A stretch of 64,000 nt of DNA from Rhodobiaceae bacterium UBA7804 (GTDB lineage: Bacteria > Pseudomonadota > Alphaproteobacteria > Parvibaculales > Parvibaculaceae): positions 131,604-195,603 of the forward strand of contig DLCG01000020.1 in the NCBI GenBank assembly GCA_002480495.1, read 5' to 3'. The notes under the pieces are model-generated. The model was not told the DNA's origin. It did no database searches and saw only the letters and a program-made list of their open reading frames with translations. Both the position numbers and the translations under genes were made by a program. Shown here one piece after another: positions 9,077-16,967 of this stretch (within the stretch, counting starts at the first letter, position 1; each line of letters opens with the position of its first letter).

Positions 9077-10333
9077 TCAGCGCGGCGGAATATCGGCTTC
9101 CGGATTGGCCCCGATCCTGTGAATCGAAAGGTCGGCGCCCCGATGCTCTTCCTCCTGGCCGAGCCGGAGGCCGACCGAGACCTTCAGGAGCCCGTAAACG
9201 GCAAAGCCGGCAAAGCCAGCGTAGAGGGCGCCGGCCAGCGAGCCGATGAGCTGGCTCATGAACGAAACGCCGCCGAGGCCGCCGAGTTCGGCAAGGCCGA
9301 AAATACCCGCGGCAATGCCGCCCCACAGCCCGCAAAGGCCGTGGAGCGGCCAGACGCCCAATACGTCATCGATCTTGAAGCGGCGCTGAGAGGCCTCGAA
9401 CATCACGACGAAGAGAACGCCCGCGACGGCGCCAACGACGAAGGAACCGGCGGGATGCATGACGTTCGAGCCCGCACAGACGGCAACGAGACCGGCGAGG
9501 GCACCGTTATGGATGAAGCCCGGATCGTTCCGTCCGGCCACAAGCGAGGCGAGAATCCCGCCCACCATGGCAAGAAGCGAATTGATGGCGACAAGACCGG
9601 ACACGCCTTCGAGCGACTGGGCGGACATGACGTTGAAGCCGAACCAGCCGACGCAAAGGAGCCAGGAACCGAGTGCCAGCCAGGGGATCGACGAGGGCGG
9701 GAAGCCGACGAGCTTTCCTTCCTTCGTGTAGCGGCCGTTGCGGCGTCCGAGCAGGATCACCGCGCCGAAGGCGAGCCAGCCGCCGACTGCGTGGACGACG
9801 ATCGAGCCCGCGAAATCGTTGAAGGGCGCGCCGAAGCTTTCTTCAAGCCAGGCCTGAAAGCCGAAGTTCCCGTTCCATACCAGGCCTTCGAAGAAAGGAT
9901 AGACGAGGCCGACGATGATCGCCGTCGCCATGGCCTGCGGCCAGAAACGGGCGCGTTCGGCGATGCCGCCCGAGATGATGGCGGGGATCGCGGCTGCGAA
10001 GGTGAGCAGGAAGAAGAATTTCACGAGCGTGAGGCCCTGTGGGGCGAAATCCGCTCCTTCCATCGCTTCCGCGCCGCTCAGTACGGCGGCGTTGACGAAG
10101 AAGTTCACGCCATAGGCGACCATGTAGCCGACGAGAAAATAGGCGACGGTCGATACGGCGAAATCGGCCAGGATCTTGACCAGCGCATTGACCTGGTTCT
10201 TGTGACGCACCGTGCCGACCTCGAGAAAGGCGAAGCCGGAGTGCATTGCGAAGACGAGAATCGCGCCCATCAGGATGAAAAACACGTCGGCGCCCGCGCC
10301 TGACGAGGCGCTGGCGGTTTCAATCGCGTCCAT
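9077..10333 (-). CDS. amt: ammonium transporter (third Amt paralogue)
   Basis: This Amt/MEP/Rh channel of 418 residues has about eleven membrane helices and no cleavable signal peptide. The pore histidine of helix V (DFAGSIVVHAVGG) and its twin in helix X (DDVLGVWPLHGLCG) are present, as are the outer aromatic residues. The cytoplasmic tail (RLGQEEEHRGADL) is the part PII proteins normally contact. It is more like the 10784-12115 paralogue than the canonical AmtB-type protein at 12930-14264. It stands alone as a unit 450 bp downstream of the glnK-amt operon and has its own -24/-12-like element at 10449-10464. Confidence 0.9.
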   Translation of the reverse strand: MDAIETASASSGAGADVFFILMGAILVFAMHSGFAFLEVGTVRHKNQVNALVKILADFAVSTVAYFLVGYMVAYGVNFFVNAAVLSGAEAMEGADFAPQGLTLVKFFFLLTFAAAIPAIISGGIAERARFWPQAMATAIIVGLVYPFFEGLVWNGNFGFQAWLEESFGAPFNDFAGSIVVHAVGGWLAFGAVILLGRRNGRYTKEGKLVGFPPSSIPWLALGSWLLCVGWFGFNVMSAQSLEGVSGLVAINSLLAMVGGILASLVAGRNDPGFIHNGALAGLVAVCAGSNVMHPAGSFVVGAVAGVLFVVMFEASQRRFKIDDVLGVWPLHGLCGLWGGIAAGIFGLAELGGLGGVSFMSQLIGSLAGALYAGFAGFAVYGLLKVSVGLRLGQEEEHRGADLSIHRIGANPEADIPPR

Positions 10334-10448
10334 GAAGAGGTCTCCCTTTCCTTGCCACCACGCATCCGGCGGCTGCTTCGCCTTTTCCGGATGCTTCCCC
10401 CGCTTTGCCTATTCGGACATGCGGCCTGATTATTCAGCGGTCTGCACA

Positions 10449-10464
10449 ATCAATATGCATGCCA
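10449..10464 (-). promoter_or_regulatory. sigma-54-like -24/-12 element upstream of amt
   Basis: On the minus strand the bases read TGGCATG, four bases, TTGAT. This follows the sigma-54 consensus TGGCACG-N4-TTGC except for A in place of C in the -12 box and T in place of C in the -24 box. A transcript would begin about 105 bases before the amt start codon. Near-identical elements precede the other two amt units, which is the main reason to believe it. Confidence 0.45.
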
Positions 10465-10654
10465 GCATGGAGCCATTCGAGCGGTGACGGCGGATCAAGG
10501 ACTTAGCGGCGCGCGATACGTGCAATGGCGACGAAGGTTCATCCTTCTGCCTATCAATTGGTCCCTGTTTTGAGGCAACAGGTCTAATTGTTGTGCAGAA
10601 TTGTCTTTGTCAGCCATGCGCCATTTCATCGGGCGAGGCAAAAGCCGGAGGAAT

Positions 10655-10687
10655 AAAAAAGAGCCCGCAGAGGGGATCTGCGGGCTC
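10655..10687 (-). terminator. intrinsic terminator of the glnK-amt operon
   Basis: The 10-bp arms gagcccgcag and ctgcgggctc (10661-10670, 10678-10687) are followed on the minus strand by a run of six T (10655-10660). This is a textbook rho-independent terminator about 100 bases past the amt stop codon. Confidence 0.88.
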
Positions 10688-10783
10688 CAGTGACGCCGTG
10701 AACACCTGGAAGTGGTGGCAATGGGTTCACGGCCGTGGGAGAGAAGCGGGGCCCGAGGGAGGCCCCGCTCCGAGAGATGCTTG

Positions 10784-12115
10784 TCAGCTCGCGGTGAACT
10801 CCGGATAGGCTTCGACGCCGATCTCGGCCTTGTCGAGACCCATCATCTCTTCCTCTTCCGAGCAGCGGATGCCGATCGTGAAGCGGAGCGCCAGCCAGAG
10901 CACGAGGCTCGTCACGGCGACGAAGATGCCGATGGAGATCACGCCCGTCGCCTGGACGGCGAAGGAGGTGTCGCCATTGGTCAGCGGAACCGCCATGGTG
11001 CCCCAGATGCCGCAGAAGAGATGGACCGGGATCGCACCGACGACGTCGTCGATGTGGAGCTTGTCGAGAAGCGGAACCGTGAGGACCACGATCACGCCGC
11101 CGATGGCGCCGATGCCGAGTGCCCAGCCAAGCGTCGGCGCGAGCGGTTCGGCAGTGATGGAGACGAGACCCGCCAGAGCGCCATTTAGCGCCATGGTGAT
11201 GTCGACCTTCTTGTAGAGAAGCTGCGTGAGAAGCATCGCCGCAACCACGCCGCCTGCGGCAGCCATGTTGGTGTTGATGAAGATCGTCGAGACGGCATTC
11301 GCATCCGCAACCGTGCCCAAAGCGAGCTGGGAAGCGCCGTTGAAGCCGAACCAGCCGAGCCAGAGGATGAAGGTGCCGAGCGTAGCGAGCGGCATGGAAG
11401 AGCCCGGCAAAGCGTTGACGCCGCCGCCCTTCACGTACTTGCCGATGCGCGGTCCGAGGATGAGTGCGCCCATCAGCGCGGCCCAGCCACCCGTCGAATG
11501 CACGATTGTCGAACCGGCGAAGTCGGAAAAGCCCATTTCGCTGAGCCAGCCGCCGCCCCACTGCCAGGCGCCCTGGATCGGGTAGATGATGCCGGTCAGA
11601 ACGACAGTGAAGAGGAGGAACGGCCAGAGCTTGATGCGCTCGGCGAGCGTGCCCGACACGATCGATGCGGCGGTGGCCACGAAGACGACCTGGAAGAACC
11701 AGTCCGACGCGGAGGCATAGCCCGTGCCGTCGGCTGCGGCGCCGGCGGAATCGTCCACGCCCCAGAGCGAGATCGAGCCGAAATAGCCGCCGTCCACGCC
11801 CGAATACATCAGGTTGTAGCCGACGAGGTAGTACATGATGGTCGCGATCGCGAAGAGCGAGATGTTCTTCGTGCACTGCATCGCGACGTTCTTGGAGCGG
11901 ACGAGGCCCGCTTCAAGCATGGCGAAGCCGGCTGCCATCCACATGACGAGGAACCCGCCAATCAGGAAGAGCAGCGTATTGAAAATATAGGCCGTTTCCG
12001 GCGCAGTCAGCGTGAACGCTTCTTCGGCTTCCTGCGCGAAAGCAGGCGCCGACATGGCCAGCACGGCGAGCCCCGCCATCCCCGCCAAGCGTGTATATCG
12101 TCCAGTCTTGGTCAT
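10784..12115 (-). CDS. amt: ammonium transporter, glnK-linked
   Basis: This 443-residue ammonium channel has a cleavable signal peptide (LAGLAVLAMSAPAFAQ) and eleven predicted helices. The pore histidines are in DFAGSTIVHSTGG and DDVVGAIPVHLFCG. The cytoplasmic tail (CSEEEEMMGLDKAEIGVEAY) is the conserved PII-contact region. The gene starts with GAGAGAGGAACG before ATG, 63 bp after glnK on the same strand, so GlnK very probably blocks this channel when nitrogen is plentiful. The helix X motif VHLFCGIWG differs from the FGVHAVGG seen in the paralogue at 12930-14264, marking a second subfamily. Confidence 0.93.
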   Translation of the reverse strand: MTKTGRYTRLAGMAGLAVLAMSAPAFAQEAEEAFTLTAPETAYIFNTLLFLIGGFLVMWMAAGFAMLEAGLVRSKNVAMQCTKNISLFAIATIMYYLVGYNLMYSGVDGGYFGSISLWGVDDSAGAAADGTGYASASDWFFQVVFVATAASIVSGTLAERIKLWPFLLFTVVLTGIIYPIQGAWQWGGGWLSEMGFSDFAGSTIVHSTGGWAALMGALILGPRIGKYVKGGGVNALPGSSMPLATLGTFILWLGWFGFNGASQLALGTVADANAVSTIFINTNMAAAGGVVAAMLLTQLLYKKVDITMALNGALAGLVSITAEPLAPTLGWALGIGAIGGVIVVLTVPLLDKLHIDDVVGAIPVHLFCGIWGTMAVPLTNGDTSFAVQATGVISIGIFVAVTSLVLWLALRFTIGIRCSEEEEMMGLDKAEIGVEAYPEFTAS

Positions 12116-12160
12116 CGTTCCTCTCTCGTTAGAGGGTTGCCTTCCCCAGTCAACGAAAGC

Positions 12161-12184
12161 CTTTAGTCCGTACAGGGACTAAAG
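12161..12184. promoter_or_regulatory. stem-loop between glnK and amt
   Basis: Perfect 9-bp arms ctttagtcc and ggactaaag span the glnK stop codon and the short spacer before amt. No T run follows, so it more likely tunes mRNA stability or the glnK:amt ratio than ends transcription. This role is inferred. Confidence 0.5.
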
Positions 12185-12517
12185 TGCTTCCGCATCCGTT
12201 TCGCCGGTGCGGATGCGCAGCACCTGCTCGACGGAAATCACGAAAATCTTGCCGTCGCCGATCTGGCCGGTCTTGGCGGCACCGCTGATAGCGGAGACGA
12301 CGCTGTCGGCCTGATCGGTCGAAACGACCACTTCAATCTTGAGCTTGGGCAGGAAGTTCACCGCGTACTCCGCGCCGCGATAGATTTCGGTCTGACCCTT
12401 CTGACGGCCGTAGCCTTTCACTTCTGTCACGGTCAGGCCCTGGACGCCGATCGCCGTAAGAGCTTCTCGGACTTCGTCCAGCTTGAATGGCTTTATGATC
12501 GCCATAACGAGCTTCAT
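12179..12517 (-). CDS. glnK: PII nitrogen regulatory protein GlnK
   Basis: This 112-residue PII trimer subunit senses ATP/ADP and 2-oxoglutarate and controls the neighbouring ammonium channel. The T-loop with the uridylylation tyrosine (KGQTEIYRGAEY), the B-loop (TGQIGDGKIFV) and the C-terminal RIRTGE are all intact. The start at 12517 (MKLVMAIIKPFK) has GAGG 8 bases upstream. The open frame before it carries no PII sequence and is ignored. Upstream lie a -24/-12-like element and an NtrC-type dyad, as expected for nitrogen-limitation control. Confidence 0.97.
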   Translation of the reverse strand: MKLVMAIIKPFKLDEVREALTAIGVQGLTVTEVKGYGRQKGQTEIYRGAEYAVNFLPKLKIEVVVSTDQADSVVSAISGAAKTGQIGDGKIFVISVEQVLRIRTGETDAEAL

Positions 12518-12635
12518 TTGAGTTTCCTCTTTTTCTGCCGTCGGAATGGCCTCTTGCCGCCGACGTTCTGTCCGCCCGGTCCCAGCGCCGCCTCGAGGCG
12601 TGAAGCGGGCGTCCGGGCTCAAGCGCTCTCCTACA

Positions 12636-12651
12636 ATCAAGAACCGTGCCG
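12636..12651 (-). promoter_or_regulatory. sigma-54-like -24/-12 element upstream of glnK
   Basis: The minus strand reads CGGCACG, four bases, TTGAT. It matches TGGCACG-N4-TTGC at all but the first base and the -12 C. The predicted transcript starts about 108 bases upstream of glnK. The element is nearly the same as the one before the amtB-type gene (CGGCACG-N4-TTGAG). Confidence 0.55.
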
Positions 12652-12766
12652 CGACCGCGAAGCGGAGAAATGTCCGGGAATCGCTGCGAAACGGGCGGTC
12701 CTGCGGCAGATGTTGTGGCGCCGCGTCATGCTCCGCGGAGCATCTGCACAGATGACTGCACCTCGA

Positions 12767-12783
12767 TGCACAAAATCTGTGCA
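12767..12783. promoter_or_regulatory. NtrC-type binding dyad upstream of glnK
   Basis: The 17-bp site TGCAC-N7-GTGCA has perfect half-sites with the spacing of the NtrC consensus (TGCACYANNNTGGTGCA). It lies about 150 bases upstream of the predicted sigma-54 start, a normal enhancer distance. A second imperfect TGCAC pair lies at 12745-12761. Confidence 0.6.
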
Positions 12784-12885
12784 ACCGCTTTCTGAACAGT
12801 CAGCCCACGGATGTATGTGCGGCAGAGAAGATGTTTCGCGAATCGCCCGTCCGCCGAGCGGATAGCGGTTGACGGAAGACAATAA

Positions 12886-12911
12886 AAAAGGGCGCCCGCA
12901 GGCGCCCTTTT
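12886..12911 (-). terminator. terminator of the amtB-type gene
   Basis: The 11-bp arms aaaagggcgcc and ggcgccctttt surround a 4-base loop 20 bases past the stop codon. On the minus strand the stem runs into a T-rich tail. The symmetry means it could work in both directions. Confidence 0.88.
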
Positions 12912-12929
12912 CGTGAGTGTGTAACTCGC

Positions 12930-14264
12930 TCAGTGGATCACTTCACCATGCTGGCTGATGTCGAGACCTTCGACTTCTTCCTGCGGCGTGACACGCAAGC
13001 CAAGGAAGATCTTCGTCACCATGAGCAGGACGAAAGTGGCGATGCCGCTATAGATGATGGTAGCGACAATGCCCTTGATCTGCACGCCGACCTGACCCCA
13101 GTTTCCGTCGATCGCACCGAGAGGTGCATCGGCGCCCGTAATAGCGGCTGTCGCAAAGACGCCGGTGAGCACAGCGCCGACAATGCCGCCAACCGCATGA
13201 ACACCGAAGACGTCGAGTGCATCGTCATAGCCGAGCGCCCGCTTGAGGCTCGTGGAGGCGAAGTAGCAGATCACGCCCGATCCGAGGCCGATCCACAGGG
13301 CGCCCATCGGATCGACGAAGCCCGCGGCCGGCGTGATCGCAACGAGGCCGGCGACGGCGCCGGTCGCAAGGCCGAGCAGCGTCGGCTTGCGGTGCATGAT
13401 CCATTCCACGGCCATCCAGGAAACCGCGGCGACCGCAGCGGCGATCTGGGTGACGGCCATTGCCATGCCCGCGCGCCCGTCGGCCGCAAGCTGCGATCCT
13501 GCGTTGAAGCCGAACCAGCCGACCCAGAGGAAGGCGGCGCCGATCATGGTCAGGACGACATTGTGCGGCGCCAGGTTCTCCGTGCCAAAGCCCTTGCGGG
13601 GGCCGAGCACGAGACAGGCGATCAGACCGGCGATACCCGCATTGATGTGCACCACCGTGCCGCCCGCGAAGTCGAGAACGCCGTCCTGTCCGAGGAAACC
13701 GCCGCCCCAAACCCAGTGACAGACCGGTGCGTAGACGAAGATCGACCACAGGACCATGAAGAAGATCATGCTGGAGAACTTCATGCGATCCGCATAGGCG
13801 CCGGTGATGAGCGCCGGTGTGATGATTGCGAAGGTCATCTGGAACATCATGAAGACGCTTTCCGGAATGGTGCCGGAAACGGCGTCGACGCCAAGGCCAG
13901 AGAGGAAGAGATTGTCGAGGCCGCCGATATAGGCGTTCATCGCGCCGCCATCACCGAAGGCGAGCGAGTAGCCGATCACCATCCAGACGACCGTCATGAT
14001 CGCTGCGAGGGCGAAATTCTGCGCCGTCATTGCGACCACGTTCTTCTTCCGGACCATGCCGCCGTAGAAGAGCGCGAGGCCGGGGATCGTCATCAAGAGA
14101 ACGAGCGCCGTCGAGGTGAGCATCCAGGCGGTATCGCCGCTGCTGATCGCGGGCGCTTCTTCCTGTGCGAAGGCGGTTCCCGCCGTCGCCAGAAGGCCGA
14201 GGGAAGCCGCCGCCATGCCGAGCGCACCGCTCCGGGCGAACCCCCATGCTTTATTGCTGGTCAT
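12930..14264 (-). CDS. amtB: ammonium transporter AmtB, canonical type
   Basis: This 444-residue ammonium channel has a signal peptide (SLGLLATAGTAFAQ) and eleven helices. The helix V motif DFAGGTVVHINAGIAGL and helix X motif DALDVFGVHAVGGIVGAV are those of the classical proteobacterial AmtB. The tail RVTPQEEVEGLDISQHGE is the PII docking region. The start at 14264 has GGAGAG close upstream; an ATG-type start at 14369 would add a non-family leader and lie ahead of the promoter element. It is a single-gene unit upstream of glnK, with its own -24/-12-like element and NtrC dyad. Confidence 0.95.
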   Translation of the reverse strand: MTSNKAWGFARSGALGMAAASLGLLATAGTAFAQEEAPAISSGDTAWMLTSTALVLLMTIPGLALFYGGMVRKKNVVAMTAQNFALAAIMTVVWMVIGYSLAFGDGGAMNAYIGGLDNLFLSGLGVDAVSGTIPESVFMMFQMTFAIITPALITGAYADRMKFSSMIFFMVLWSIFVYAPVCHWVWGGGFLGQDGVLDFAGGTVVHINAGIAGLIACLVLGPRKGFGTENLAPHNVVLTMIGAAFLWVGWFGFNAGSQLAADGRAGMAMAVTQIAAAVAAVSWMAVEWIMHRKPTLLGLATGAVAGLVAITPAAGFVDPMGALWIGLGSGVICYFASTSLKRALGYDDALDVFGVHAVGGIVGAVLTGVFATAAITGADAPLGAIDGNWGQVGVQIKGIVATIIYSGIATFVLLMVTKIFLGLRVTPQEEVEGLDISQHGEVIH

Positions 14265-14364
14265 AGGTCTCTCCAAATTATGCGCCGGGATCGAGCTTCC
14301 GGCTTTTTCCGCGCGGCCTGTCCGTCTCCCGGCGGACATGGGGTCCTGCGCTTGGTAAATGCTT

Positions 14365-14380
14365 CTCAAGAAGCGTGCCG
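14365..14380 (-). promoter_or_regulatory. sigma-54-like -24/-12 element upstream of amtB
   Basis: The minus strand reads CGGCACG, CTTC, TTGAG. The sequence from CGGCACG through TTGA differs from the glnK element only in one spacer base. Predicted transcription would begin about 90 bases before the amtB start codon. Confidence 0.55.
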
Positions 14381-14466
14381 GAGCTGGCGATTTTCGCTAT
14401 CCCCATGAAATATCGATGAATTTCTGCTCTCAATCTGCCGCCCACGGCGGCATTGGCAATAATAAG

Positions 14467-14483
14467 CGCACAAATTATGTGCA
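14467..14483. promoter_or_regulatory. NtrC-type binding dyad upstream of amtB
   Basis: The 17-bp site CGCAC-AAATTAT-GTGCA differs from the TGCAC-N7-GTGCA dyad at one base. It lies about 120 bases upstream of the predicted transcription start, in an A+T-rich patch. Confidence 0.6.
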
Positions 14484-14680
14484 AGAAATAATATTTGACC
14501 AATTTTTATGCGATCTGCTTTCGCAGAGTCAGCCATGTTGGGCAGGAAGATCGAAAACAGGGCAGTATCGTTCGGGTTTCCCGCCCGCAGCGCTTCGGAT
14601 AGTCTTGACGGTAAAAAGGCGGAGCAGCGCTCCGCAAAATGACGGCGCGTTGTGCGCACTTCAGAGGGACGGGGAGGTCC

Positions 14681-16912
14681 ATGGCGGAAATGGCAAAGAA
14701 GTGGCCTGTTGCGGTTAATGCCGTGGCGGGTCTGGCGCTGGCCGGATTCATCGGCTGGCAGTTCATCGGCAGCGGTTCGGGCAGCATGGAAGAGACTGCG
14801 CCCCTGGCCGAGGCTCCCGCGGCCGAAAGCGAAGCGGCTCCGGATGTTCCCGTTCCCGCGACGAAAGCCGAAGGCGCGGTTGGCGTCGATGGCGAGCGCA
14901 TCGCCAATGCGGACAGCGAGCCCGGTAACTGGCTCGCTCACGGCCGAACCTATAACGAGCAGCGCTTCTCGCCGCTCGACCAGATCAATGACGGGAATAT
15001 CGGGGAGCTTTCGCTTGCCTGGTCGCTCGACACCGACACGACGCGCGGTCTCGAGGCGACGCCGATCGTTGTCGACGGCACGATGTATCTCTCGCTCAAC
15101 TGGGGCATCACCATCGCGGTCGATGCGAAGACGGGCGAGGAGCTCTGGCGCTTCGATCCGGAAGTGCCGGGCGAATGGGGCCGCTATGGCTGTTGCGACG
15201 TCGTCAATCGCGGCGTCGCGGTCTGGAAAGGCCGCGTCTATACGGCGAGCTTCGACGGCCGCTTGTTCGCGCTCGACGCGAAAGACGGATCGGTCGTCTG
15301 GGAGGTGAACACCGTTCCCGGACCGCCCTATACCATCACCGGCGCGCCGCGTGTGTTCAACGACAAGGTCGTGATCGGCAATGGCGGCGGCGAATATGGC
15401 GTGCGCGGCTACATAACCGCCTACGACACCGAGACCGGCGAGCAGGCCTGGCGCTTCTACACGGTTCCGGGCGATCCCTCCCTGCCGGTCGAGAATCCCG
15501 AACTCGAAGCCGCGATCCCGACCTGGAAGGGCGGCGAGTGGTGGAAAGTCGGCGGCGGTGGAACGGCCTGGGACTCGATGGTCTTCGAACCAGAGACGAA
15601 CACGCTTTATGTCGGTACCGGCAACGGTTCTCCCTGGACGCGCGAAATCCGCTCGCCCGGTGGCGGCGACAATCTCTATCTCTCGTCGATCCTTGCGCTC
15701 GACGCGGATACGGGCCGCATGAAGTGGCATTACCAGACGACGCCCGGCGACAACTGGGACTACACCGCGACGCAGCCGCTGATGCTCGCCGATATCGAGA
15801 TCGAGGGCGAGACGCGCAAGGTCATCATGCAGGCGCCGAAGAACGGCTTCTTCTACGTGCTCGACCGCACGAATGGCGAGCTCATCTCGGCGGAACCATT
15901 CTCGACGGTTACATGGGCAAGCCATGTCGATCTCGAGACCGGGCGGCCTGTGGAGACGGGAGAAGGCGAGTATGGCGACCGCACGGCCTTCGTGCTGCCT
16001 TCGGCAAACGGCGCGCATAACTGGCACCCGATGGCGTTCAGCCCGGAAACGGGGCTCGTCTATATTCCGACGCAAGACATCGCCGGCATCTATTCGCTGT
16101 CCGAACAGTGGAAGGAGAAGGGCGAATTCACGCCGAAGAAGAACTGGTGGAACACCGGCATCGACTGGACGGACTATATCGACGCGATCAACGCCTTGCC
16201 GGAAATCCCGATGGAGAAGGGCTATCTCAAGGCCTGGGATCCGGCGACCGGCGAAGTGAAATGGCAGGCGGAATATCCCGCGCCGCTCAATGGCGGTGTG
16301 CTCGCCACGGCGGGGAACCTCGTCTTCCAGGGAACGGCCGACGGCTATTTCCATGCCTTCAAGGCCGATACGGGCGAACGCGTCTGGTCGCAGCGTATCC
16401 AGACCGGCATCGTTGCGGCGCCCGTCACCTATATGGTCGATGGCGAGCAATATGTATCCGTGCTGGCAGGCTGGGGCGGCGTCAACATCGTCTCGGGCGA
16501 TGCGCGGACGTCGGCCGCCGCGAAATTCGGCAATGACGGGCGGCTGCTGACCTTCAAGATCGGTGGAGGCGAGGAACTGCCGGAGCTTGCGATGCTCGAC
16601 CAGTCGATCCCGGAATGGCCGGCGCTTACGGCTTCCGAGGAGACTGTCCGCAAGGGCGAGATCGGGTATGCGACCTATTGCATGCTCTGCCATGGTGCGC
16701 TGGCGATCTCTCCGGGCGTGACGCCAGACCTGAGGCGCATGGGCGAAACCACGCGCGAGCATTTCCAGGACATCGTTCGCGGCGGCATTCTTTCCGACAA
16801 TGGCATGGCGAGTTTTGCCGACCATCTCTCGGAAGAAGACGTCGAGGCGATCAAGGCCTATATCCAGAAGCGGGCGCTGGAAGACCGCGCCAGGCAGCAG
16901 CCGGTGAACTGA
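14681..16912 (+). CDS. PQQ-dependent alcohol dehydrogenase with C-terminal cytochrome c
   Basis: This periplasmic quinohemoprotein of 743 residues should oxidise primary alcohols to aldehydes with PQQ and calcium, passing electrons to its own heme c. An N-terminal signal/anchor (KKWPVAVNAVAGLALAGFIG) is followed by an eight-bladed propeller. The paired cysteines of the disulfide ring are in GCCDVVNRG near residue 171, and the catalytic aspartate is probably in TPGDNWDYTATQP near 357. The heme site CMLCH is near 667, with a methionine ligand likely in NGMASF. GGGGAGG lies just before the ATG. No pqq biosynthesis gene or partner cytochrome gene is nearby, so cofactor supply must come from elsewhere. 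Confidence 0.9.
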   Translation: MAEMAKKWPVAVNAVAGLALAGFIGWQFIGSGSGSMEETAPLAEAPAAESEAAPDVPVPATKAEGAVGVDGERIANADSEPGNWLAHGRTYNEQRFSPLDQINDGNIGELSLAWSLDTDTTRGLEATPIVVDGTMYLSLNWGITIAVDAKTGEELWRFDPEVPGEWGRYGCCDVVNRGVAVWKGRVYTASFDGRLFALDAKDGSVVWEVNTVPGPPYTITGAPRVFNDKVVIGNGGGEYGVRGYITAYDTETGEQAWRFYTVPGDPSLPVENPELEAAIPTWKGGEWWKVGGGGTAWDSMVFEPETNTLYVGTGNGSPWTREIRSPGGGDNLYLSSILALDADTGRMKWHYQTTPGDNWDYTATQPLMLADIEIEGETRKVIMQAPKNGFFYVLDRTNGELISAEPFSTVTWASHVDLETGRPVETGEGEYGDRTAFVLPSANGAHNWHPMAFSPETGLVYIPTQDIAGIYSLSEQWKEKGEFTPKKNWWNTGIDWTDYIDAINALPEIPMEKGYLKAWDPATGEVKWQAEYPAPLNGGVLATAGNLVFQGTADGYFHAFKADTGERVWSQRIQTGIVAAPVTYMVDGEQYVSVLAGWGGVNIVSGDARTSAAAKFGNDGRLLTFKIGGGEELPELAMLDQSIPEWPALTASEETVRKGEIGYATYCMLCHGALAISPGVTPDLRRMGETTREHFQDIVRGGILSDNGMASFADHLSEEDVEAIKAYIQKRALEDRARQQPVN

Positions 16913-16933
16913 CCGGTCCGCAACGGCTGGAAC

Positions 16934-16966
16934 AAAAGCCCCGGAGGAAACTCCGGGGCTTTTTCT
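16934..16966. terminator. bidirectional terminator between dehydrogenase and amidase genes
   Basis: A 13-bp stem (aaaagccccggag / ctccggggctttt) with a GAAA tetraloop sits between two convergent genes and has T-rich sequence on both exits. It should end both transcripts. Confidence 0.9.
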
Positions 16967-16967
16967 T

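Larger units (their letters stand above)
10334..10783. other. 450-bp intergenic region between two amt genes
   Basis: No gene is seen here. The region holds the leader and presumed promoter of the downstream amt (element at 10449-10464) and the terminator of the upstream operon (10655-10687). It is noticeably richer in A and T near 10540-10610. No good NtrC dyad was found; only a half-match ending GTGCA at 10508-10524 is visible. Confidence 0.6.
12518..12929. other. 412-bp glnK control region and amtB terminator
   Basis: No gene is supported here. The region contains the glnK promoter-like element (12636-12651), an NtrC-type dyad (12767-12783) within a larger perfect inverted repeat (TGCACAGAT at 12745-12753 with ATCTGTGCA at 12775-12783), and the terminator of the next transporter (12886-12911). 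Confidence 0.6.
14265..14680. other. 416-bp divergent control region, amtB / PQQ dehydrogenase
   Basis: No gene is supported. The half near amtB carries the -24/-12-like element and an NtrC dyad in an A+T-rich stretch (about 14455-14515). The half near the dehydrogenase carries a small palindrome (gcggagcagcgctccgc, about 14620-14636), and GGGGAGG precedes the dehydrogenase start. Confidence 0.6.

Noticed and set aside
12518..12784. N-terminal extension of GlnK giving 201 residues, which might have mirrored the RHH-PII fusion
   Set aside because: The added 89 residues show no RHH or other fold, cover the promoter-like and operator-like elements, and the 112-residue start has a good ribosome site.
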